DNA of 64,000 nt from Terebella lapidaria. Its lineage: Eukaryota > Annelida > Polychaeta > Terebellida > Terebellidae. Both the position numbers and the translations under genes were made by a program. The stretch covers positions 38,822,120 through 38,886,119 of the forward strand of contig OX424563.1 in the NCBI GenBank assembly GCA_949152475.1, written 5' to 3'. Shown here one piece after another: positions 54,111-64,000 of this stretch (position 1 is its first letter; each line of letters starts with the position of its first letter). The notes under the pieces were generated by a model. That model had not been told where the DNA came from, made no database searches, and saw only the letters and a list, made by a program, of their open reading frames with translations.

Positions 54111-56588
54111 GATGGACATGTTACGCTCCACCGTACGATGGACATGCGACGCTCCATCGTACGATGGACATGGGATGCTCCACCGTATGATGGACATGTG
54201 ACACTCCACTGTACGATGGATATGCGATGCTCCACCGTACGATGGACATGTGATGTTCCACCGTACGATGGACATCTGACGCTCCACCGTAGGATGGACA
54301 TGTGACGCTCCACCGTACGATGGACATGTGATGCTCCACCGTACGATGGACATGGGATGCTCCATCGTACGATGGACAGGTGATGCTCCACCATACGATG
54401 GACATGCTATGCTCCACCGTACGATGGACATTTGACGCTCCACCGTACGATGGACATGAGACGCTCCACCGTACGATCGACATGCGATGCTTCACAGTAC
54501 GATTGACATGTGATGCTCCACTGTACGATGGACATCTAACGCTCCACCATACGATGGACATGAGATGCTCCACCGTACGATGGACATGTGACGCTCCACC
54601 GAATGATGGACATGCGAGGTTCCACCGTAAGATGGACATGTGACGCTCCACCGTACGATAGACATGCGATGCTCCACCGTACGATGGACATGTGATGCTC
54701 CACTGTACAATGGACATGTGACGCTCCACCGTATGATGGACATGCAAGGCTCCACTGTACAATGGACATGTGACACTCCACCGTACGATGGACATGCGAC
54801 GCTCTACCGTAGGATGGACTAGCGAAGCTCCACCGTAAGATGGACATGTGACGCTCCACCGTACGATGGACATCTGACGCTCCACCGTACGATGGACATG
54901 CTATGCTCCAGCGTACGATAGACATGTGACGCTCCACCGTACGATGGACATGGGACGCTCCACCATATAATGGACATGTGACGCTCCACTGTACGATGGA
55001 CATGAGACGCTCCACCGTATATGGACATGTGACGCTCCACCGTACGATGGACATGTGACGCTCCACTGTATGATGGACATGCAAAGCTCCACTGTACGAT
55101 GGACATGTGACGCTCCACCGTACGATGGACATACGAGGCTCCACCGTAAGATGGACATGTGACGCTCCACTGTACAATGGACATGTGACGCTCCACCGTA
55201 TGATGGACATGCAAGGCTCCACTGTACAATGGACATGGGACGCTCCACCGAATGATGGACATGCGAGGCTCCACCATAAGATGGACATGTTATGCTCCAC
55301 CGTACGATGGACATGCGACGCTCCATCGTACGATGGACATGGGATGCTCCACCGTATGATGGACATGTGACACTCCACTGTATGATGGATATGCGATGCT
55401 CCACTGTACGATGGACATGTGATGTTCCACCGTACGATGGACATCTGACGCTCCACCGTAGGATGGACATGTGACGCTCCACCGTACGATGGACATGTGA
55501 TGCTCCACCGTACGATGGACATGGGATGCTCCATCGTACGATGGACATGTGATGCTCCACCATACGATGGACATGCTATGCTCTACCATACGATGGACAT
55601 GTGATGCTCCACCGTATGATGGACATGAGACGCTCCACCGTACGATCGACATGCGATGTTTCACAGTACGATTGACATGTGATGCTCCACTGTACGATGG
55701 ACATCTAACGCTCCACCATACGATGGACATGAGATGCTCCACCGTACGATGGACATGTGACGCTCCACCGAATGATGGACATGCGAGGTTCCACCGTAAG
55801 ATGGACATGTGACGCTCCACCGTACGATAGACATGCGAGGCTCCACCGTACGATGGACATGTGACGCTCCACTGTACAATGGACATGTGACGCTCCACCG
55901 TATGATGGACATGCAAGGCTCCACTGTACAATGGACATGTGACACTCCACCGTACGATGGACATGCGACGCTCTACCGTAGGATGGACTAGCGAAGCTCC
56001 ACCGTACGATGGACATGTGACGCTCCACTGTACAATGGACATGTGACGCTCCACCGTATGATGGACATGCAAGGCTCCACTGTACAATGGACATGTGACA
56101 CTCCACCGTACGATGGACATGCGACGCTCTACCGTAGGATGGACTAGCGAAGCTCCACCGTAAGATGGACATCTGACGCTCCACCGTACGATGGACATGT
56201 GATGCTCCACTGTACGATGGACATGTGACGCTCCACCGTACGATGGACATGGGACGCTCCAATGTACGATGGACATGCGACGCTCCACTGTACGATGGAC
56301 ATGCGATGCTCCACTGTACGACGGACATGTGACGCTCCACCTTACGATGGACATCTGACGCTCCACTGTACGATCGGCATGTGATGCTCCACTGTACAAT
56401 GCACATGTGACGCTCCACCGTATGATGGACATGCAAGGCTCCACTGTACAATGGACATGTGACACTCCACCGTACGATGGACATGCGACGCTCTACCGTA
56501 GGATGGACTAGCGAAGCTCCACCGTAAGATGGACATGTGACGCTCCACAGTACGATGGACATCTGACGCTCCACCGTACGATGGACAT
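54111..56588 (+). repeat. Higher-order block J, copy 2
   Basis: Counterpart of 44,186-46,663. A private CCATATAATGG lies near 54,963. It ends where GCTATTCTCCAG appears. Confidence 0.85.
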
Positions 56589-58591
56589 GCTATTCTCCAG
56601 CGTACGATAGACATGTGACACTCCACCGTACGATGGACATGGGACGCTCCACCGTATAATGGACATGTGACGCTCCACCGTACGATGGACATGAGACGCT
56701 CCACCGTATATGGACATGTGACGCTCCACCGTACGATGGACATGTGACGCTCCACTGTATGATGGACATGCAAAGCTCCACTGTACGATGGACATGTGAC
56801 GCTCCACCGTACGATGGACATACGAGGCTCCACCGTACGATGGACATGTGATGCTCCACTGTACAATGGACATGTGATGCTCCACCGTATGATGGACATG
56901 CAAGGCTCCACTGTACAATGGACATGTGACACTCCACCGTACGATGGACATGCGACGCTCTACCGTAGGATGGACTAGCGAAGCTCCACCGTAAGATGGA
57001 CATGTGACGCTCCACCGTAGATGGACATCTGACGCTCCACCGTACGATGGACCTGCTATGCTCCAGCGTACGATAGACATGTGACGCTCCACCGTACGAT
57101 GGACATGCGACGCTCTACCGTAGGATGGACTAGCGAAGCTCCACCGTAAGATGGACATGTGACGCTCCACCGTACGATGGACATCTGACGCTCCACCGTA
57201 CGATGGACATGCTATGCTCCAGCGTACGATAGACATGTGATGCTCCACCGTACGATGGACATGGGACGCTCCACCGTATAATGGACATGTGACGCTCCAC
57301 CGTACGATGGACATGAGACGCTCCACCGTATATGGACATGTGACGCTCCACCGTACGATGGACATGTGACGCTCCACTGTATGATGGACATGCAAAGCTC
57401 CACTGTACGATGGACATGTGACGCTCCACCGTACGATGGACATACGAGGCTCCACCGTAAGATGGACATGTGACGCTCCACTGTACAATGGACATGTGAC
57501 GCTCTACCGTATGATGGACATGCAAGGCTCCACTGTACAATGGACATGGGACGCTCCACCGAATGATGGACATGCGAGGCTCCACCATAAGATGGACATG
57601 TGACGCTCCACCGTACGATGGACATGCGACGCTCCACCGTACGATGGACATGTGACGCTCCACCGAAGGATGGACATGGGATGCTCCACCGAAGGATGGA
57701 CATGCGAGGCTCCACTGTAAGATGGACATGTTATGCTCCACCGTACGATGGACATGCGACGCTCCATCGTACGATGGACATGGGATGCTCCACCGTATGA
57801 TGGACATGTGACACTCCACTGTACGATGGATATGCGATGCTCCACCGTACGATGGACATGTGATGTTCCACCGTACGATGGACATCTGACGCTCCACCGT
57901 AGGATGGACATGTGACGCTCCACCGTACGATGGACATGTGATGCTCCACCGTACGATGGACATGGGATGCTCCATCGTACGATGGACATGTGATGCTCCA
58001 CCATACGATGGACATGCTATGCTCTACCATACGATGGACATGTGACGCTCCACCGTACGATGGACATGAGACGCTCCACCGTACGATCGACATGCGATGT
58101 TTCACAGTACGATTGACATGTGATGCTCCACTGTACGATGGACATCTAACGCTCCACCATACGATGGACATGAGATGCTCCACCGTACGATGGACATGTG
58201 ACGCTCCACCGAATGATGGACATGCGAGGTTCCACCGTAAGATGGACATGTGACGCTCCACCGTACGATAGACATGCGAGGCTCCACCGTACGATGGACA
58301 TGTGACGCTCCACTGTACAATGGACATGTGACGCTCCACCGTATGATGGACATGCAAGGCTCCACTGTACAATGGACATGTGACACTCCACCGTACGATG
58401 GACATGCGACGCTCTACCGTAGGATGGACTAGCGAAGCTCCACCGTACGATGGACATGTGACGCTCCACTGTACAATGGACATGTGACGCTCCACCGTAT
58501 GATGGACATGCAAGGCTCCACTGTACAATGGACATGTGACACTCCACCGTACGATGGACATGCGACGCTCTACCGTAGGATGGACTAGTGA
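56589..58591 (+). repeat. Mosaic satellite segment between named blocks
   Basis: Only satellite monomers. It holds the only CCGTAGATGG 25-bp unit (near 57,018), a rare GGACCTGCTATGC near 57,051, two closely spaced cassettes with a partial repeat between (tags near 56,975 and 57,130), and near 58,586 the only cassette tag reading GACTAGTGAAG. The part 57,700-58,590 resembles 45,360-46,210 and 10,050-10,740. Confidence 0.72.
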
Positions 58592-59990
58592 AGCTCCACC
58601 GTACGATGGACATGTGATGCTCCACTGTACGATGGACATGTGACGCTCCACCGTACGATGGACATGGGACGCTCCAATGTACGATGGACATGCGACGCTC
58701 CACTGTACGATGGACATGCGATGCTCCACTGTACGACGGACATGTGACGCTCCACCTTACGATGGACATCTGACGCTCCACTGTACGATCGGCATGTGAT
58801 GCTCCACTGTACAATGCACATGTGACGCTCCACCGTATGATGGACATGCAAGGCTCCACTGTACAATGGACATGTGACACTCCACCGTACGATGGACATG
58901 CGACGCTCTACCGTAGGATGGACTAGCGAAGCTCCACCGTAAGATGGACATGTGACGCTCCACAGTACGATGGACATCTGACGCTCCACCGTACGATGGA
59001 CATGTGATGCTCCACTGTACGATGGACATGTGACGCTCCACCGTACGATGGACATGGGACGCTCCAATGTACGATGGACATGCGACGCTCCACTGTACGA
59101 TGGACATGCGATGCTCCACTGTACGACGGACATGTGACGCTCCACTGTATGATGGACATGCAAGGTTCCACCGTACGATGGACATGGGATGCTCCATCGT
59201 ACGATGGACATGTGACGCTCCACCGTACGATCGACATGCGATGCTCCACCGTACGATGGACATGTGATGCTCCATCGTACGATGGACATGTGACGCTCCA
59301 CCGTACGATGGACATGGGACGCTCCACCGTACAATGGACATGTGACGCTCCATCATACGATGGACATGTGACGCTATACTGAATGATGGACATGCGAGGC
59401 TCCACCGTAAGATGGACATGTGACGCTCCACCGTATGATGGACATGCGACGCTCAATCGTACGATGGACATGGGATGCTCCACCGTATGATGGACATGTG
59501 ACGCTCCACCGTACGATGGACATGTGACGCTCCAATGTATGATGGACATGTGACGCTCCACCGTACGATGGACATGTGACGCTCCACTGTATGATGGAAA
59601 TGCAAAGCTCCACTGTACGATGGACATGTGACGCTCCACCGTACGATGGACATACGAGGCTCCATCGTAAGATGGACATGTGACGCTCCACTGTACAATG
59701 GACATGTGACGCTCCACCGTATGATGGACATGCAAGGCTCCACTGTACAATGGACATGTGACACTCCACCGTACGATGGACATGCGACGCTCTACCGTAG
59801 GATGGACTAGCGAAGCTCCACCGTAAGATGGACATGTGACGCTCCACAGTACGATGGACATCTGACGCTCCACCGTACGATGGACATGCTATTCTCCAGC
59901 GTACGATAGACATGTGACACTCCACCGTACGATGGACATGGGACGCTCCACCGTATAATGGACATGTGACGCTCCACCGTACGATGGACA
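58592..59990 (+). repeat. Higher-order block L, copy 1
   Basis: About 1.4 kb matching 62,411-63,861. The offset is 3,819 bp up to about 59,285 and 3,871 bp afterwards, because this copy lacks two monomers (52 bp) near 59,290. Both share CAAGGTTCC in place of the usual CGAGGTTCC. Confidence 0.83.
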
Positions 59991-61744
59991 TACGAGGCTC
60001 CATCGTAAGATGGACATGTGACGCTCCACTGTACAATGGACATGTGACGCTCCACCGTATGATGGACATGCAAGGCTCCACTGTACAATGGACATGTGAC
60101 ACTCCACCGTACGATGGACATGCGACGCTCTACCGTAGGATGGACTAGCGAAGCTCCACCGTAAGATGGACATGTGACGCTCCACAGTACGATGGACATC
60201 TGACGCTCCACCGTACGATGGACATGCTATGCTCCAGCGTACGATAGACATGTGACGCTCCACCGTACGATGGACATGGGACGCTCCACCGTATAATGGA
60301 CATGTGACGCTCCACCGTACGATGGACATGAGACGCTCCACCGTATATGGACATGTGACGCTCCACCGTACGATGGACATGTGACGCTCCACTGTATGAT
60401 GGACATGCAAAGCTCCACTGTACGATGGACATGTGACGCTCCACCGTACGATGGACATACGAGGCTCCATTGTAAGATGGACATGTGACACTCCCTGTAC
60501 GATGGACATGCGACGCTCCACTGTACGATGGACATGTTACGCTCCACCGTACGATGGACATGCGACGCTCCATCGTACGATGGACATGGGATGCTCCACC
60601 GTATGATGGACATGTGACACTCCGCTGTACGATGGACATGCGACGCTCCACTGTACGATGGACATGTTACGCTCCACCGTACGATGGACATGCGACGCTC
60701 CATCGTACGATGGACATGGGATGCTCCACCGTATGATGGACATGTGACACTCCACTGTACGATGGATATGCGATGCTCCACCGTACGATGGACATGTGAT
60801 GTTCCACCGTACGATGGACATCTGACGCTCCACCGTAGGATGGACATGTGACGCTCCACCGTACGATGGACATGTGATGCTCCACCGTACGATGGACATG
60901 GGATGCTCCATCGTACGATGGACAGGTGATGCTCCACCATACGATGGACATGCTATGCTCCACCGTACGATGGACATTTGACGCTCCACCGTACGATGGA
61001 CATAAGACGCTCCACCGTACGATCGACATGCGATGCTTCACAGTACGATTGACATGTGATGCTCCACTGTACGATGGACATCTAACGCTCCACCATACGA
61101 TGGACATGAGATGCTCCACCGTACGATGGACATGTGACGCTCCACCGAATGATGGACATGCGAGGTTCCACCGTAAGATGGACATGTGACGCTCCATCGT
61201 ACGATAGACATGCGATGCTCCACCGTACGATGGACATGTGATGCTCCACTGTACAATGGACATGTGACGCTCCACCGTATGATGGACATGCAAGGCTCCA
61301 CTGTACCATGGACATGTGACACTCCACCGTACGATGGACATGCGACGCTCTACCGTAGGATGGACTAGCGAAGCTCCACCGTAAGATGGACATGTGACGC
61401 TCCACCGTACGATGGACATCTGACGCTCCACCGTACGATGGACATGCTATGCTCCAGCGTACGATAGACATGTGACGCTCCACCGTACGATGGACATGGG
61501 ACGCTACACCATATAATGGACATGTGACGCTCCACCGTACGATGGACATGAGACGCTCCACCGTATATGGACATGTGACGCTCCACCGTACGATGGACAT
61601 GTGACGCTCCACTGTATGATGGACATGCAAAGCTCCACTGTACGATGGACATGTGACGCTCCACCGTACGATGGACATACGAGGCTCCACCGTAAGATGG
61701 ACATGTGACGCTCCACTGTACAATGGACATGTGACGCTCCACCG
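59959..61744 (+). repeat. Higher-order block K, copy 2
   Basis: Counterpart of 50,763-52,548. Private here is ACATAAGACGC near 61,003. Both copies share the unusual CTGTACCATGG near 52,107 and 61,303, and GCTACACCATATAATGG. Confidence 0.85.
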
Positions 61745-62410
61745 TATGATGGACATGCAAGGCTCCACTGTACAATGGACATGGGACGCTCCACCGAATG
61801 ATGGACATGCGAGGCTCCACCATAAGATGGACATGTGACGCTCCACCGTACGATGGACATGCGACGCTCCACCGTACGATGGACATGTGACGCTCCACCG
61901 AAGGATGGATATGTGATGCTCCACCGAAGGATGGACATGCGAGGCTCCACTGTAAGATGGACATGTTATGCTCCACCGTACGATGGACATGTGACGCTCC
62001 ACCGAATGATGGACATGCGAGGTTCCACCGTAAGATGGACATGTGACGCTCCACCGTACGATAGACATGCGAGGCTCCACCGTACGATGGACATGTGACG
62101 CTCCACTGTACAATGGACATGTGACGCTCCACCGTATGATGGACATGCAAGGCTCCACTGTACAATGGACATGTGACACTCCACCGTACGATGGACATGC
62201 GACGCTCTACCGTAGGATGGACTAGCGAAGCTCCACCGTACGATGGACATGTGATGCTCCACTGTACAATGGACATGTGACGCTCCACCGTATGATGGAC
62301 ATGCAAGGCTCCACTGTACAATGGACATGTGACACTCCACCGTACGATGGACATGCGACGCTCTACCGTAGGATGGACTAGCGAAGCTCCACCGTAAGAT
62401 GGACATCTGA

Positions 62411-63861
62411 CGCTCCACCGTACGATGGACATGTGATGCTCCACTGTACGATGGACATGTGACGCTCCACCGTACGATGGACATGGGACGCTCCAATGTA
62501 CGATGGACATGCGACGCTCCACTGTACGATGGACATGCGATGCTCCACTGTACGACGGACATGTGACGCTCCACCTTACGATGGACATCTGACGCTCCAC
62601 TGTACGATCGGCATGTGATGCTCCACTGTACAATGCACATGTGACGCTCCACCGTATGATGGACATGCAAGGCTCCACTGTACAATGGACATGTGACACT
62701 CCACCGTACGATGGACATGCGACGCTCTACCGTAGGATGGACTAGCGAAGCTCCACCGTAAGATGGACATGTGACGCTCCACAGTACGATGGACATCTGA
62801 CGCTCCACCGTACGATGGACATGTGATGCTCCACTGTACGATGGACATGTGACGCTCCACCGTACGATGGACATGGGACGCTCCAATGTACGATGGACAT
62901 GCGACGCTCCACTGTACGATGGACATGCGATGCTCCACTGTACGACGGACATGTGACGCTCCACTGTATGATGGACATGCAAGGTTCCACCGTACGATGG
63001 ACATGGGATGCTCCATCGTACGATGGACATGTGACGCTCCACCGTACGATCGACATGCGATGCTCCACCGTACGATGGACATGTGATGCTCCATCGTACG
63101 ATGGACATCTGACGCTCCACCGTACGATGGACATGCTATGCTCCACCGTACGATGGACATGTGACGCTCCACCGTACGATGGACATGGGACGCTCCACCG
63201 TACAATGGACATGTGACGCTCCATCGTACGATGGACATGTGACGCTATACTGAATGATGGACATGCGAGGCTCCACCGTAAGATGGACATGTGACGCTCC
63301 ACCGTATGATGGACATGCGACGCTCAATCGTACGATGGACATGGGATGCTCCACCGTATGATGGACATGTGACGCTCCACCGTACGATGGACATGTGACG
63401 CTCCAATGTATGATGGACATGTGACGCTCCACCGTACGATGGACATGTGACGCTCCACTGTATGATGGAAATGCAAAGCTCCACTGTACGATGGACATGT
63501 GACGCTCCACCGTACGATGGACATACGAGGCTCCATCGTAAGATGGACATGTGACGCTCCACTGTACAATGGACATGTGACGCTCCACCGTATGATGGAC
63601 ATGCAAGGCTCCACTGTACAATGGACATGTGACACTCCACCGTACGATGGACATGCGACGCTCTACCGTAGGATGGACTAGCGAAGCTCCACCGTAAGAT
63701 GGACATGTGACGCTCCACAGTACGATGGACATCTGACGCTCCACCGTACGATGGACATGCTATTCTCCAGCGTACGATAGACATGTGACACTCCACCGTA
63801 CGATGGACATGGGACGCTCCACCGTATAATGGACATGTGACGCTCCACCGTACGATGGACA
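62411..63861 (+). repeat. Higher-order block L, copy 2
   Basis: Counterpart of 58,592-59,990, with the two extra monomers. It also closely resembles 46,417-47,860 and 48,574-50,020 (offset 16,159 bp from the former), but lacks their private CCACTCTACG and GCTACACCG states, so it split from that lineage before the 2,157-bp duplication. Confidence 0.83.
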
Positions 63862-64000
63862 TGAGACGCTCCACCGTATATGGACATGTGACGCTCCACC
63901 GTACGATGGACATGTGACGCTCCACTGTATGATGGACATGCAAAGCTCCACTGTACGATGGACATGTGACGCTCCACCGTACGATGGACATACGAGGCTC

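Larger units (their letters stand above)
1..64000. repeat. 26-bp satellite array filling the whole window
   Basis: The window is a head-to-tail array of a 26-bp unit, always in the same orientation, with incomplete units at both edges (1-8 and 63,984-64,000). The unit begins ATGGACATG and ends CCGTACG; 165-190 is an exact consensus copy. Counting from position 9, the register closes exactly at 63,984 with 2,465 monomers: 2,416 of 26 bp, 43 of 25 bp, and six units shortened by 12 bp. Compensating small insertions and deletions would escape this check. Composition of the consensus is 6 A, 5 T, 7 G and 8 C, about 58 % GC. Neighbouring monomers usually differ at one to five positions, while distant blocks can be almost identical, as expected for an array growing by unequal exchange or block amplification. 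No transposon, unique DNA or inverted segment interrupts it. I do not recognise the family. A centromeric, pericentromeric, subtelomeric or interstitial location cannot be decided from sequence alone. Confidence 0.98.

Noticed and set aside
1-64000. CRISPR array
   Set aside because: The repeat length is CRISPR-like, but there are no unique spacers between repeats, no leader and no cas genes.
1-64000. p53-like half-sites (GGACATGTGA in most monomers)
   Set aside because: The core CATG fits, but two of the three 3' pyrimidines are wrong. A palindromic ACATGT every 26 bp is enough to explain the resemblance.
1-64000. CENP-B box as evidence of a centromere
   Set aside because: I could not find the conserved TTCG...CGGG pattern in the consensus or common variants. 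Centromere identity cannot be claimed from this sequence.
1-64000. Telomere, rDNA spacer, tRNA or transposon ends inside the array
   Set aside because: No G-rich telomere motif, rRNA or tRNA segment, terminal inverted repeat, poly-A tail or target-site duplication is seen. Every stretch I read resolves into the 26-bp unit.

Overview
The whole 64,000-base window is one uninterrupted satellite (macrosatellite) array. The unit is 26 bp, begins ATGGACATG and ends CCGTACG; an exact consensus copy lies at 165-190. I followed the unit from an incomplete copy at 1-8 to an incomplete copy at 63,984-64,000. I saw no single-copy DNA, transposon, RNA gene, promoter or credible protein gene. The unit is about 58 % GC and carries three CpG sites. 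No gene anchors a taxonomic call. An array this long, with nested higher-order repeats and variants concentrated at CpG sites, fits a eukaryote that methylates CpG (vertebrate, plant or some invertebrates). I do not recognise the monomer and name no species.

The register can be checked by arithmetic. Between 9 and 63,983 I find 43 monomers shortened to 25 bp. Of these, 35 are one identical type (ending CCGTAT), five have lost a C in CCACCGTAC, two read ACTCCCTGTAC and one reads CCGTAGATGG. Six further sites have lost 12 bp. With these, 2,465 monomers account exactly for the 63,975 bases. No net insertion is needed.

Above the monomer there are several layers. (1) A six-monomer cassette (156 bp; example 321-476), recognised by GGACTAGCGAAG, recurs about 90 times. 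(2) Adjacent duplications occur at two places: two 2,157-bp copies at about 46,180-50,494, and a staircase of 742, 1,158, 1,158 and 416 bp at about 36,655-40,130. (3) Blocks of 1-5 kb recur at a distance with few or no differences, most often 9.2-10.5 kb apart (354-405 monomers). The largest is 9,955-14,780 against 20,336-25,161, offset by exactly 400 monomers.

Long open frames (up to 602 codons on the minus strand) are by-products. The consensus has no stop in any of its three minus-strand frames. Because 26 is not a multiple of 3, every frame reads the same 26-residue peptide cyclically, with a 78-bp period.

The features that may matter biologically are structural. Each monomer is a near-perfect inverted repeat (8-bp arms, 10-nt loop), so either strand could fold into back-to-back hairpins. 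CpG density is high, and the variant and duplication structure records unequal exchange and amplification. I did not find a new gene system here.
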